NCBI GenBank assembly: GCA_027485915.1
Contig: JAIXQA010000080.1
Coordinates: 20,076 to 84,075, forward strand
Reading direction: 5' to 3'
DNA from: Alphaproteobacteria bacterium
GTDB taxonomy: Bacteria; Pseudomonadota; Alphaproteobacteria; Caulobacterales; Aquidulcibacteraceae
DNA length: 64,000 nt
Positions 30,183 to 40,523 of the stretch are shown here, one piece after another (position 1 is the first letter of the stretch; every line of letters begins with the position of its first letter). A program made the translations under genes and the position numbers. The notes under the pieces were generated by a model. The model saw only the letters and a list, made by a program, of their open reading frames with translations, ran no database searches and was not told the DNA's origin.

Positions 30183-31660
30183 TGACCCAATTGACTGAAC
30201 TGACACTCGCCGCGGCCCGCGAAGGTTTGGCGTCGAAGGCCTTTTCCGCCGTTGAATTGGCGACAGCCTTTAATGCTGCCATCGAAGCAGCCAATCCCCA
30301 CCTCAACGCTTACGTGGTCACCACGCCTGAAAAGGCGCTGGAAATGGCTGCCGCATCCGACGCCCGATTGAAAGACGGCAATGCTGGCCGCTTGGAGGGT
30401 ATTCCACTCGGTATCAAGGATTTGTTCTGCACCGAAGGCGTGCGGGCAACGGCATGTTCCAACATCTTAGGTGAATTCAAGCCGACCTATGAAAGCACGG
30501 TCACCAGCCAGTTGTGGCGAGATGGCGCGGTTATGCTGGGCAAACTCAATATGGATGAGTTTGCCATGGGCTCGTCGAACGAAACCAGCCGCTTTGGCCC
30601 TGTGGTCAATCCGTGGAAGCGCCAAGATGGGGCCAATGCATCCTTAACGCCGGGGGGCTCCTCTGGTGGCTCGGCCGCAGCCGTGGCCGCCGATTTGTGC
30701 TTGGGTGCGACGGCAACCGATACGGGCGGCTCGATTCGTCAGCCTGCCGCTTTCACTGGCACAGTCGGGATCAAACCGACTTATGGCCGCGCCAGCCGCT
30801 TTGGCATCGTCGCCTTTGCCAGCTCGCTCGACCAAGCCGGGCCCATTGCCAAGACGGTTTTGGACAGCGCAATCCTATTGGAATCCATGTGCGGCCATGA
30901 CCCCAAGGATTCGACCAGCCTACAAGTCCCTGTGCCTGATTTCGCGGCTGCGGTTTCTCGGGGTGTCAAAGGTTTGAAGATCGGGGTTCCAAAGGAATAT
31001 CGCGTTGATGGCATGCCAGAGGCGATCGAGAAATTGTGGAGTGATGGGATTGCTTGGCTGAAAGATGCGGGCGCTGAAATCGTCGATGTCTCTCTGCCCC
31101 ACACCAAATATGCTCTGCCATGCTATTATATCGTGGCACCCGCTGAAGCTTCTTCTAACCTCGCCCGCTATGACGGCATGCGCTTTGGTGCACGCGTTGA
31201 GGGTGAAACCTTGACGGAAGTCTATGAGCAGAGCCGGGCAAAAGGTTTTGGCAATGAAGTCAAACGGCGTATTCTGATAGGAACCTATGTGCTGTCGGCT
31301 GGCTATTATGATGCCTACTATCTGCGCGCCCAACGGGTTCGTACGAAGATTGCCGAAGACTTCCGTTTGGCTTGGCAAAAGTGTGATGCACTTTTGACCC
31401 CAACTGCACCTTCTGCCGCCTTTGGACTGGGCGAGAAGAGTGATGATCCCATCCAAATGTATCTCAATGACGTCTTCACCGTGACGGCAAATCTTGCGGG
31501 CCTGCCTGGTATTTCGGTGCCGGCAGCACTTGATTCCCAAGGTCTGCCCTTGGGCTTGCAAGTCATTGGGCGGGCCTTGGACGAAGAGACGGTGTTTGCC
31601 GTCGCAGGTGTCCTTGAAGCGCAGTCGGGTTTCAATACAAAGGCAAAAGTGTGGTGGTAA
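30182..31660 (+). CDS. gatA: Asp/Glu-tRNA amidotransferase subunit A
   Basis: Amidase signature [31 protein letters not shown]. Confidence 0.97.
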   Translation: MTQLTELTLAAAREGLASKAFSAVELATAFNAAIEAANPHLNAYVVTTPEKALEMAAASDARLKDGNAGRLEGIPLGIKDLFCTEGVRATACSNILGEFKPTYESTVTSQLWRDGAVMLGKLNMDEFAMGSSNETSRFGPVVNPWKRQDGANASLTPGGSSGGSAAAVAADLCLGATATDTGGSIRQPAAFTGTVGIKPTYGRASRFGIVAFASSLDQAGPIAKTVLDSAILLESMCGHDPKDSTSLQVPVPDFAAAVSRGVKGLKIGVPKEYRVDGMPEAIEKLWSDGIAWLKDAGAEIVDVSLPHTKYALPCYYIVAPAEASSNLARYDGMRFGARVEGETLTEVYEQSRAKGFGNEVKRRILIGTYVLSAGYYDAYYLRAQRVRTKIAEDFRLAWQKCDALLTPTAPSAAFGLGEKSDDPIQMYLNDVFTVTANLAGLPGISVPAALDSQGLPLGLQVIGRALDEETVFAVAGVLEAQSGFNTKAKVWW

Positions 31661-31723
31661 AGCCTAACGCAAGCCTCTAAGCTTTGAAAAAAGTTTCGAG
31701 GATTGTTTCAGGAAGGGCCGCGC

Positions 31724-33118
31724 ATGGAAACCGATTATCTGATTGTTGGAGCAGGGGCGGTTGGTCTGGCCTTTGCGGACACATTGTTGGATGAAACCGA
31801 TGCCCACATCACGATTGTGGATCGCCACGGCAAGCCCGGTGGCCACTGGAATGATGCCTATAGCTTTGTGACCTTGCACCAACCTTCCGCCTATTACGGC
31901 GTGAATTCGCTGCCGCTTGGCCAAGATAGAATTGATCAGACTGGGATTAATCAGGGCCTCTATGAATTGGCGTCGGGTCCGGAAGTCAGCGGCTATTTTG
32001 AGAAGGTGATGAACCAACGCCTCTTGGCCAGTGGGCGCGTCAGCTATTTTCCCATGTCGGACTATTTGGGTGCGGGCCGCTTCGTCTCTCTCTTGTCGGG
32101 CAAGGAGACAGAGATCCATATCCGCAAGAAAACGGTCGATGCCACATTTTTCAAAACCACCGTACCTTCCACGCACAAGCCGAAATTTGTGGTTGAGGAA
32201 GGTGTGGACTTTGTGCCGCTCAATGAGTTGCCCCACTTATGGAAGCGCAGCCAAGGCATGCCAAAGCATTTTGTTATCGTTGGGGCGGGTAAAACGGGTA
32301 TGGATGCCGCCTGTTGGTTGTTAGCTTCAGGTGCGGACCCTGACTCCATTAGTTGGATCATGCCGCGCGATTCCTGGCTGCTCAATCGCCGCAAAACCCA
32401 ACCCGGTATCGACTTTTTTGACGAAACCATCGCCGGGCAAGCCGATATGATGGAAGCCTGTGCCTTGGCCAGTGATGTCGACGATTTGTTTGACCGGTTG
32501 GAGGCCTGCGGCGTGATGCTGCGGATTGACCCGAATGTGCGCCCAACCATCCACCGCTATGCCACGGTCTCGACCGGCGAAGTTGAACAATTGGCCCGCA
32601 TCAAGAACGTAATCCGCAAAGGCCGGGTTAGTTCCATCAGCCTTACCAAAGTCGTTTTGGAGGGCGGGGAAGAGGTTTTTGGCAAGGATACGCTTTTCAT
32701 CGATTGCTCTGCGACAGCAGTTGAGGACCGCCCTGCAGTGCCCGTTTATCAGGGGGATTTGATTGTGCCCCAAATGATCCGTATCCCTCAGCCCGCTTTT
32801 AGTGCGGCGCTCGCGGCCTATGTGGAGGCCCATTATGAGGATGATGCCACCAAGAATGGCCTATGTGGGTCTATTCCTTTGCCGCGCACGTTAGACATGT
32901 ATCCCCGCGCCGTTCTGGGCAATATGATGAACCAAATGGCTTGGGGCCAAGACCCTAAATTGCGCGAATGGATCCGTGAGTCGCGTTTGGATGGGTTTGG
33001 TAAAGTCATAGCGGCGATAAGCCCCGAAGACAGCGCCAAAGTGGCGGTTTTGAAGAAGTTTCGCCAGTTCGCCATGCCTGCGGCCGCCAACCTCACCAAA
33101 TTGATCCCGGCATCTTGA
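31724..33118 (+). CDS. FAD/NAD(P)-binding oxidoreductase (flavin monooxygenase-like)
   Basis: DYLIVGAGAVGLAFAD and FVIVGAGKTGMDAACWL Rossmann motifs; start at METDY. Confidence 0.82.
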   Translation: METDYLIVGAGAVGLAFADTLLDETDAHITIVDRHGKPGGHWNDAYSFVTLHQPSAYYGVNSLPLGQDRIDQTGINQGLYELASGPEVSGYFEKVMNQRLLASGRVSYFPMSDYLGAGRFVSLLSGKETEIHIRKKTVDATFFKTTVPSTHKPKFVVEEGVDFVPLNELPHLWKRSQGMPKHFVIVGAGKTGMDAACWLLASGADPDSISWIMPRDSWLLNRRKTQPGIDFFDETIAGQADMMEACALASDVDDLFDRLEACGVMLRIDPNVRPTIHRYATVSTGEVEQLARIKNVIRKGRVSSISLTKVVLEGGEEVFGKDTLFIDCSATAVEDRPAVPVYQGDLIVPQMIRIPQPAFSAALAAYVEAHYEDDATKNGLCGSIPLPRTLDMYPRAVLGNMMNQMAWGQDPKLREWIRESRLDGFGKVIAAISPEDSAKVAVLKKFRQFAMPAAANLTKLIPAS

Positions 33119-33186
33119 AATAGAGCCAACCACGCGCCAGAGTGGGACAACACAGAACCAATAAATGAGCTTTGGGAGACAGCGCG

Positions 33187-34647
33187 ATGATTGGGATTAC
33201 AGCCTTTGGGGCCTATGTGCCGCGCTTGCGCTTGCAGAAAAAAGCCATGGCACAGACCAATGCGTGGCTTGCCCCCAATCTTATCGGCAAGGCCAAGGGC
33301 GAGCGTGCATTTGGCAATTGGGATGAGGATGCGATTACCTTTGCGGTAGAAGCCGCCCGCGATGCTTTAGGGCCACAGGATGACCGCTCGCATATCAAGG
33401 CGCTCTATTTTGCTTCCACCACCGCCCCCTTTGCGGATCGCTTGAATGCCGGCATTGTCCAGGCGGCCTTGACGCTTGAACCCACGATACAGGCCGCCGA
33501 TATCTCCGGCACGCAAAAGGCCGGCGTGACGGCTTTGGCGCAAGCCTTGTGTGTAGCAAGCGGGGCACCAGATGGGGCAAATCCTTCTCTTCTCGTGGCG
33601 GCAGGGGACCGGCGTGTACCCAAGGCTGTCTCTGCGCAAGAGTTTGACTATGGCGACGGTGGGGCTGCCATGGTGGTGGGGCGTCAGAATGTATTGGCCG
33701 AATGGCTCGGCGGGGCGGCCAGCACTGTTGATTTCGTCGACCATTTTCGCGGGGCCGATGAAGCCTTTGACTATCAGTGGGAAGAGCGCTGGATCCGCGA
33801 CGAAGGCTATATGAAGATCGTCCCGCCTGTCTTGAAGCGCGCTTTGGCGAGCGCAGGATTAGAGGCCGCCGCCGTCGATCATTTTATTCTCCCTTCTACC
33901 TTTAAAGGCATTGCTGAGGGCATCGCCAAACGCATGGGCCTGAAGCCTGAGGCCGTCACAGACAATCTAGGGACGATTGTGGGCGAGACGGGATGCGCCC
34001 ACGCACTTTTGATGCTGGCGGGTGTTCTTGAAAAAGCACAGGCTGGGCAGACGATTTTGGTAGCCCAATTTGGTCAAGGCTGTGAAGCGCTTGTGTTCAA
34101 AGTCACTGACGCCATCAGCCAATTTAAGCCCCGCACGGGATTGTCTGGCTGGCTTGCCAACCGCAAGGAAGAGACCAGCTATATGAAGTATCTGGTTTTT
34201 AATGGCTTGGTCGAGTGGGATAAGGGCATGCGGGCCGAGAAGGACAACAAAACCGCGCTGACCACGCTTTATCGCTATAATGACGGCATTCTGGGGCTTG
34301 TTGGCGGCAAGTGTCAGGTGACTGGAACGGTGCAATATCCCCGCACCCGTATCTCGGTCGCACCTAATTCTCCTGAGGTTGACACCCAAGAGCCCTATAA
34401 GTTTGCCGAACGTGCCGCCAAAGTGCTGACCTATTCGGCCGATTATCTGACCTATTCCATGAACCCGCCCAATCATTACGGCCAGATCGATTTTGAAGGC
34501 GGCGGTCGAATCTTTATGGACATCGCTGATGTTGAGCCCGGTGAGATCGATAGCGGTACAGAAGTTCGCATGGCTTTCCGTGTGAAAGAATGGGATGATC
34601 GGCGCGGCTTTACTCGATACTTCTGGAAGGCTGTTCCAGTTCGCTAG
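33187..34647 (+). CDS. HMG-CoA synthase/KAS III-like protein fused to a C-terminal OB-fold (DUF35-type) domain
   Basis: MIGITAFGAYVPRLRL thiolase-fold N-terminus; C-terminal GKCQVTGTVQYPRTRISVAPNSPE...GRIFMDIADVEPGEIDSGTEVRMAFRVKEWDDRRGFTRYFWKAVP. Confidence 0.87.
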   Translation: MIGITAFGAYVPRLRLQKKAMAQTNAWLAPNLIGKAKGERAFGNWDEDAITFAVEAARDALGPQDDRSHIKALYFASTTAPFADRLNAGIVQAALTLEPTIQAADISGTQKAGVTALAQALCVASGAPDGANPSLLVAAGDRRVPKAVSAQEFDYGDGGAAMVVGRQNVLAEWLGGAASTVDFVDHFRGADEAFDYQWEERWIRDEGYMKIVPPVLKRALASAGLEAAAVDHFILPSTFKGIAEGIAKRMGLKPEAVTDNLGTIVGETGCAHALLMLAGVLEKAQAGQTILVAQFGQGCEALVFKVTDAISQFKPRTGLSGWLANRKEETSYMKYLVFNGLVEWDKGMRAEKDNKTALTTLYRYNDGILGLVGGKCQVTGTVQYPRTRISVAPNSPEVDTQEPYKFAERAAKVLTYSADYLTYSMNPPNHYGQIDFEGGGRIFMDIADVEPGEIDSGTEVRMAFRVKEWDDRRGFTRYFWKAVPVR

Positions 34648-34650
34648 GCC

Positions 34651-35274
34651 TTATTTCTTGGGCGGCGCGAAGGTTGGAATGGTTTCTTGGAAACCAAAAA
34701 CTTCAACATTCTCGGGCATAGACCCATAATTGGCGTTCTGACAGCTAGGTTCTCGCTGGTCTTTGTCGCGCACCTTCCATTGCACTTGCCAACTGGTTTC
34801 GCCCAAGAGCGGGAAGATCTTATTGCCACTGAGGCCAGCCAAGACTTCGGTCTTGAGCGCGGCTTCGGAATTGTCGCTGGGTCGATAGGAGAGCAACACT
34901 TCTTGGTCGCATTGATAGGGATTGCGCCACGACACAACGAGGCGCTTATCTGGATTGACTTTGAATTCTTGCGGTGTTTGCGCTGGGATCTTGATCTTGC
35001 GGCTGACGTTCAACGGCTCTGGCAAAGAGACACTATTCGAACCTGAAGCTGAATGCGGGCGTTTCCATCCTATCGTAATGAGCGCTTTGGTAGTGAGGTA
35101 AACAAAGGCAATCACCAGCCCAAGGGCAATCCAGCCAACCGTTTCGCTGGGGCGTGGCGCTTTGGAACGATCCGGGTCAACGCGCCTTATCTTGATCTGA
35201 GCCTTTACATCATAATTGGACACAAATAACCTCTTAAGTAGGTCGATTATAGGTTTGACCGCCAAATGTGACAA
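34651..35274 (-). CDS. Hypothetical single-TM protein
   Basis: Coherent ORF with TM segment WIALGLVIAFVYLTTKALITIGW; convergent to and 3 bp from the previous gene. Confidence 0.6.
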   Translation of the reverse strand: MSHLAVKPIIDLLKRLFVSNYDVKAQIKIRRVDPDRSKAPRPSETVGWIALGLVIAFVYLTTKALITIGWKRPHSASGSNSVSLPEPLNVSRKIKIPAQTPQEFKVNPDKRLVVSWRNPYQCDQEVLLSYRPSDNSEAALKTEVLAGLSGNKIFPLLGETSWQVQWKVRDKDQREPSCQNANYGSMPENVEVFGFQETIPTFAPPKK

Positions 35275-35501
35275 GGCTCAAGCACGTGCGCTTTTTCCGT
35301 GACCATTATGCTGTAATCTTGTTGTCTCGCCGAAGCGAAGCGGAGAGCAGGGACCTCAGCGAGTTTGCGTTAGGAGATCCGGGACTCGGCTGCGCCGTCC
35401 ACCTTGCCGTTTATTAAATGGACCGTTGGGCCCAATCCCTGTAACCAAAAGATGGGTCGCGCCGTAGGCCTCGATAGTGACAAACAAGAGGGAACAAACT
35501 T

Positions 35502-36839
35502 ATGGGGCTTGGTCGAAAGTTTGTTTTCGGGGCGGTTTTAATGGTGGCTGGCCTTGCCCTAAGTGCCGGCGGCTGTGCCCTGCAGCGGCTGCCCAATGTC
35601 TCCAAGGAGATTACAGGCCCACCCGCTTCCCCGCCGGTCCTTGCCGCCTTCCAGTCTGACCCCGCCATCATAACCCAACAAGACTGGCAAGAGCGCCGAG
35701 CCCCCTTGTTGAGAATTCGTTTTCAGAGCGAAATTTACGGGGCTATGCCCGAAGCGCTCGGCTTTGAGATTGTGAGTCGCGAGGTGCTGCAAAAGCCCGA
35801 GAAGGGCGCGATTGGTACGATAGAGCGCATCACAATTGCTCTTAAAACATCCCAGCTTGGGCCTTGGACCGGCGGCCGCCCCGTGGTCGATATGATTTTG
35901 ATGACCCCCAAGGGCAAAGGCCCGTTTCCCGTGATTGCGGGCGGCACCTTTTGCGGCAATGACGTGCTTTTGCCCAAACAGAGTGGCACGCGCACCGCCG
36001 ATATGGCCCTGCCGCCAGAGTGCGGTGGTGACGCGCCTGAATTTCTGATCAAAGCCATATTCGGCCTCCACGCCAATGCGCCACCTTGGGAGACTTTGGC
36101 TGAGAAGGGCTATGCTTTGGCTTCTTGGCATCCAGGCGATGTGGTGCCCGATGTGCCCTTGGTTGCTGAGCCCCATCTAAAAGCGCTAACGCCGATCGGC
36201 ACACCGCCAGATCAGCGCACCGGGGCTATTGCTGCTTGGGCTTGGACCACCTCGCGCATGGTCGATGTTTTAAGCGATGACCCTAGACTGGACCCCAAGC
36301 GAGTGATGTTGTGGGGGCATTCGCGCCACGGGAAAGCCGCCCTTCTAGCCGCCGCCTTTGACCCCCGCCCAGCAGCTGTCTGGGCCTTACAATCGGGAAC
36401 TGCAGGGGCAGCCTTGGGTCGCGATGACGTGGGAGAGCCAGTCGCCGATATAACCAGCACGTTCCCGCACTGGTTTGCCCCGGCTTACAAGGCCTATGCG
36501 GGCAAGCAGGCTGATTTGGACGTCGATCAACACCAATTGATTGCGCTATTAGCACCAAGGCCAGTCCTGATTGGAACGGGCCGGCGCGATCAATGGGGCG
36601 ACCCCCACGGCAGTTTTCGGGCCTTAAAAGGGGCAGACCCCGTCTATCAGCTCTTTGGTATGCCCGCCTTTACCCAGTCTAAATTGCGCGAACCGGAGGA
36701 TAAAGGCGTCTTGGGCTTTTACATGCGACCAGGCTTGCATGGGATCCATACCGAAGATTGGGACGAGGCGCTTTCCTTTTTTGACCGCACGGCTCCAAAG
36801 GCTTCGGCAAACGGCCCAATCTCCGGCTTGAAACCCTGA
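35502..36839 (+). CDS. Secreted alpha/beta hydrolase, glucuronoyl esterase (CE15)-like
   Basis: Lipoprotein-like N-terminus (LALSAGGCALQ); GHSRHGKAALLAAAFDPR nucleophile motif; H in GLHGIHTEDW. Confidence 0.72.
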   Translation: MGLGRKFVFGAVLMVAGLALSAGGCALQRLPNVSKEITGPPASPPVLAAFQSDPAIITQQDWQERRAPLLRIRFQSEIYGAMPEALGFEIVSREVLQKPEKGAIGTIERITIALKTSQLGPWTGGRPVVDMILMTPKGKGPFPVIAGGTFCGNDVLLPKQSGTRTADMALPPECGGDAPEFLIKAIFGLHANAPPWETLAEKGYALASWHPGDVVPDVPLVAEPHLKALTPIGTPPDQRTGAIAAWAWTTSRMVDVLSDDPRLDPKRVMLWGHSRHGKAALLAAAFDPRPAAVWALQSGTAGAALGRDDVGEPVADITSTFPHWFAPAYKAYAGKQADLDVDQHQLIALLAPRPVLIGTGRRDQWGDPHGSFRALKGADPVYQLFGMPAFTQSKLREPEDKGVLGFYMRPGLHGIHTEDWDEALSFFDRTAPKASANGPISGLKP

Positions 36840-36897
36840 GCAATCTAGGTCACAGTCTCCCAAAATAAGAAGCATTTCGGTTCAGGGAGGCATCAGA

Positions 36898-38091
36898 ATG
36901 GCTGCAGGAATTCGTGACAAGGTTGCCGTCATCGGCATGGGTTGCTCTAAGTTTGGCGAACGCTGGGATTGTGGCCCTGAAGAATTGATGGTTGAGGCCT
37001 ATCTTGAGGCCATGGCCGATGCGGGGATTGAGCCGACCCAATTGGATGCCGCTTGGTTTTCCACCCATATTGACGAGATCGGCACTGGCAAAGGCGGCAC
37101 ACCTTTGTCGATTGCCTTACGTCTGCCCAATATTGCTGTGACGCGGGTCGAGAATTTTTGCGCCTCTGGCTCTGAAGCTTTTCGGGGCGCGGTTTATGCC
37201 GTCGCGGCTGGGGCGGCTGATATCGCCATTGCCGTTGGTGTCGAGAAGCTCAAAGACACCGGCTATGGCGGCCTGCCAACGGGCAACATGGGCACTTATA
37301 TCCCCCAAACTGCCCCCAATGGCTCCGCCCCCGGTAATTTTGCGCAATTGGCCAGTGCTTACCGCGCAAAGCACCATGTTTCACGCGAAGACCTCAAACG
37401 GGCAATCGCCCATGTTTCGGTCAAAAGCCATGCTAATGGGTCGAAGAATCCAAAGGCCCATTTGCGCAATGTCGTGACCGAAGAACAGGTCATCGCTGCG
37501 CCGATGATCGCAGAGCCTTTGGGCCTGTTTGATTGCTGTGGTGTGTCTGACGGTGCCGCCGCCGCCATTGTTACCACCCCGGAAATCGCGCGCGCTTTGG
37601 GCAAAAAAGACTTGGTTTATGTGAAAGCCTTGCAGCTTTCGGTTTCCAACGGGATGGAAAGCCAGCACAATTCGTGGGACGGCTCATATTTTCATACCGC
37701 CCGCATCGCCGCCAAGAAGGCCTATCTTGAGGCAGGCATTGAACGTCCGCGAGAGCAGGTCTCGATGATCGAGGTCCATGATTGCTTCTCGGTAACTGAA
37801 CTTGTTACCATGGAAGATCTATTCATTTCACCTGAAGGCCAAGGCTGGAAAGATGTAATGAATGGTTTTTATGATGCCGACGGCCAAGTGCCGTGCCAGA
37901 TTGATGGCGGCTTGAAATGCTTTGGTCATCCGATTGGTGCATCGGGTCTGCGTATGTTGTATGAAATGTATCTGCAACTGCAAGGGCGGGCAGGTGATCG
38001 ACAATTGTCGAACCCCAGTATTGGACTGACCCATAATTTGGGTGGAGCGCCTGCAAGTAACGTCTGTTCCGTCGCGATTATTGGCCTCTAA
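36898..38091 (+). CDS. SCP2-type thiolase / acetyl-CoA acetyltransferase
   Basis: VENFCASGSEAFRGA (Cys), EVHDCFSVTELV, KCFGHPIGASGLRM. Confidence 0.93.
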   Translation: MAAGIRDKVAVIGMGCSKFGERWDCGPEELMVEAYLEAMADAGIEPTQLDAAWFSTHIDEIGTGKGGTPLSIALRLPNIAVTRVENFCASGSEAFRGAVYAVAAGAADIAIAVGVEKLKDTGYGGLPTGNMGTYIPQTAPNGSAPGNFAQLASAYRAKHHVSREDLKRAIAHVSVKSHANGSKNPKAHLRNVVTEEQVIAAPMIAEPLGLFDCCGVSDGAAAAIVTTPEIARALGKKDLVYVKALQLSVSNGMESQHNSWDGSYFHTARIAAKKAYLEAGIERPREQVSMIEVHDCFSVTELVTMEDLFISPEGQGWKDVMNGFYDADGQVPCQIDGGLKCFGHPIGASGLRMLYEMYLQLQGRAGDRQLSNPSIGLTHNLGGAPASNVCSVAIIGL

Positions 38092-38343
38092 GTTATCTTC
38101 GACTTCAATTGACCTCTGTTGTGCAAGGCAAGACCAGCAAGTGTGTGCAATTGCTGGTCAAATCTTGTGAATTGACTGCACAGATTGGCATTTAGGCTGT
38201 CAAAGTTGTTGGCCACAGGCGCGTGTGGCGCTACCTATCGACGCAAGAATGGCGCGCCGCGCGAGTCGAGATTGATGGATAAGCATCTGTCGTGCAGACA
38301 GGTGAAGCACGCTATTTGTGATAAGAGCCAGGGAGCTTGAGCG

Positions 38344-38988
38344 ATGAAATTATATGGAAGTGACCTTTCTCCGTTTGTGCAGCGCGTGAAGATGCAGATT
38401 GCCGCTAAAGGTTTGGAAGTTGAATATTTGCCACCTCCCGGCGGTGGCATGAAAAGCGAAGAGTTTTTGGCAATCAATCCAATCGGGAAAATCCCTTGCT
38501 TGGTGACGGATTCGGGCATGTCGTTGCCAGAGTCAGAAGTCATTCTAGAATATCTTGAAGATGCGTTTCCAAAGCCCGCGCTGCGTCCGCGTAAGCCTGA
38601 AGAGCGCGCGCAAGTGCGCCTCATCTCACGCGTGAACGACATTTATGTCGGCCCTGCTATGGGCAAAATCTTTGGCCTGATGGGGCCCGGTAAAGATCCA
38701 GAAGCCATCAAGGCGGCAATCGCAGACGTGAACACTGCTTTGGGGCATCTTGAACATGTGCTGTCCGGCAAGAAACATGCGGCGGGCAATAAGTTCAGCC
38801 TCGCGGACTGCACTATAACCCCAAGCCTGTTCTTCGTAGTCAAGATTCTGCCAGTTATGGGCGTTAAGGCACCTTTGAAGAACTTCAAAAAAATCGCCAA
38901 ATATTGGAAGACCCGCGAAAAAGATGCGGTTACCGTTAAGGCGATTGAAGAAATGACCGCCGAGATGAAGGCCCGCTTTGGGATGTAG
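38344..38988 (+). CDS. Glutathione S-transferase family protein
   Basis: MKLYGSDLSPFVQRVKMQIAAKGLEVEYLP...GKIPCLV...LPESEVILEYLED. Confidence 0.92.
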   Translation: MKLYGSDLSPFVQRVKMQIAAKGLEVEYLPPPGGGMKSEEFLAINPIGKIPCLVTDSGMSLPESEVILEYLEDAFPKPALRPRKPEERAQVRLISRVNDIYVGPAMGKIFGLMGPGKDPEAIKAAIADVNTALGHLEHVLSGKKHAAGNKFSLADCTITPSLFFVVKILPVMGVKAPLKNFKKIAKYWKTREKDAVTVKAIEEMTAEMKARFGM

Positions 38989-39013
38989 TTTCAGCCGAAA
39001 AGCGATGTAAAGA

Positions 39014-39048
39014 GCCTGCGGTGCCTTCAGGGTTCCGCAGGCTTTTTT
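39014..39048 (+). terminator. Rho-independent terminator of the GST gene
   Basis: gcctgcgg-13 nt-ccgcaggc followed by T6. Confidence 0.9.
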
Positions 39049-39063
39049 GTGGTGCCTAGCCAA

Positions 39064-40164
39064 TTAATTGAGGACATTTACCCGGGCTTGAACATCGGTG
39101 CTGAGCGCTGCGTAGAAGAGATTATAGCCGGTGACTTTGTAAAACGTGCCCAGCTCGAATCGTGCGCGGGATAAGGCGGCAGGGCGATTGACCTCCACCC
39201 ATAACAGGTCATTCCGGCAGATAGCCCCGGTTTCGCCGGGAAGGAGCGCAGGCTCTGTCCCACGTTCGAGGCCGCTCGCCGCGGCAGAACCCCGATTGGT
39301 GCTGGGGGCTGCATTGCGCTGCGGGGCAGCACCAGTGAGCGGGTTGACGCACGCAAAACCTGCTCCGCTGATCGCACGATAGCCTTTGTCCGCCGTCCAA
39401 ATGGTCGAGCGTTCCTTGATGATGCGCGCGCCGCGTTCGTCCCCACCATCGAGGCTTGTATAGCTCATGAAGCAGCGGGTTTGCTTGGTGCTTTGGCAGG
39501 GTTTGGGAAAGCCCGCGACTGCGTTCGGGCCTTCAAATAAGGCATTGGGAACTGGCTGGTCGATGATATAGGTCGCTGCCAGCATGGGCCCAAGATCGCC
39601 CTTCTCTTGCATCAAGCGTAGGACATGCAAGCCACCTTGCCCGAGGCCCACGAGGACAAAGGGTCGCTTTGGATTGCGGGCTTGTTGGAAGGTTTCAAAA
39701 GCGCGCGCTACGTCCTCATAGGCGAGATTGAGTGCCTCATGGCTGTCGTCGCGTTGGGACAAAAGCGCGAATAGCACCGCTTGTCGATAACGCGGGACCC
39801 AGAGTGGGCCCGCTGCCGCAAAGGGTTCTGCGTGATTAGGCAGGGCGATGGTTTCGAGACGGGTGCGGGAAACATTGTCGGCAATGTCCATGTTCCATCC
39901 CGTATTGCCGCTCCAAGCGGTTGTTGGATGAACAAGGAAAACATCGGCTTTACCAAGTGCAGCATTGGCCCCTTGCGGCCGGAACGCCCAAGCGGCCGCA
40001 TCACTATAGTCTGGGACCGGGGGTGGTTCATCGACTTGGAAGGGGACCGCAGGTTGGATCAATTCACGGAACAAATTGTCGCGCATGAAGTAAGCGGTCA
40101 GCCCGACAAGGAGGTTTAGGCCAAGGATCCCGCCAAGAATCCAGCGTTGCCAATTCCGTTTCAT
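39064..40164 (-). CDS. DUF3089 domain protein (alpha/beta hydrolase-like)
   Basis: KADVFLVHPTTAWSGNTGWNMDIADN and FVLVGLGQGGLHVLRLM. Confidence 0.85.
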   Translation of the reverse strand: MKRNWQRWILGGILGLNLLVGLTAYFMRDNLFRELIQPAVPFQVDEPPPVPDYSDAAAWAFRPQGANAALGKADVFLVHPTTAWSGNTGWNMDIADNVSRTRLETIALPNHAEPFAAAGPLWVPRYRQAVLFALLSQRDDSHEALNLAYEDVARAFETFQQARNPKRPFVLVGLGQGGLHVLRLMQEKGDLGPMLAATYIIDQPVPNALFEGPNAVAGFPKPCQSTKQTRCFMSYTSLDGGDERGARIIKERSTIWTADKGYRAISGAGFACVNPLTGAAPQRNAAPSTNRGSAAASGLERGTEPALLPGETGAICRNDLLWVEVNRPAALSRARFELGTFYKVTGYNLFYAALSTDVQARVNVLN

Positions 40165-40523
40165 GGCAAAAGCCCGCTATAGGTCGGCTGATCAATGGCT
40201 AATTGGGCAAGTGTGACTTCGCGCAGAGCAGCCAGCAAGGCTGGGTCCTTATATGACAAGCAGCCGTCGCGAATTTGTGCGCAGATTTGTTGGTTTAGCG
40301 CTTCCAACGGGCTTGTCAGATCCGCCAATAAGGCGGCGTAAAGGGCCTGAGCGCGTGCATCGGCGGCGGGCTTGTGCGCCATTTCCCGCTCGATCAAAGC
40401 CAAAGCATTGGCAGCGACGCGCGCATGAAAGGCGGCTTGGCCACTCAGCTGCGGGGCTGCAACTTGGTTTAAGAAGCCGATGACCGAACCGAGCAATTCT
40501 TCAGAGGAGGGAGCTTCATGCAT
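40161..40523 (-). CDS. DUF6285-like protein
   Basis: FHARVAANALALIEREM motif; translationally coupled to a phosphotransferase gene. Confidence 0.7.
   Translation of the reverse strand: MHEAPSSEELLGSVIGFLNQVAAPQLSGQAAFHARVAANALALIEREMAHKPAADARAQALYAALLADLTSPLEALNQQICAQIRDGCLSYKDPALLAALREVTLAQLAIDQPTYSGLLP

Noticed and set aside
30920-31561. 213-aa minus ORF inside gatA
   Set aside because: Antisense to the amidase; no recognisable domain.
35331-35402. Repeat-looking tract cgccgaagcgaagcggagagcagggacctcagcgag...gactcggctgcgccgtcc
   Set aside because: Resembles alphaproteobacterial intergenic repeats but I find no second copy in the window and only weak pairing, so not called.
35559-36176. 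205-aa minus ORF inside the CE15-like esterase
   Set aside because: The forward frame has signal peptide and catalytic motifs; the reverse frame has neither.
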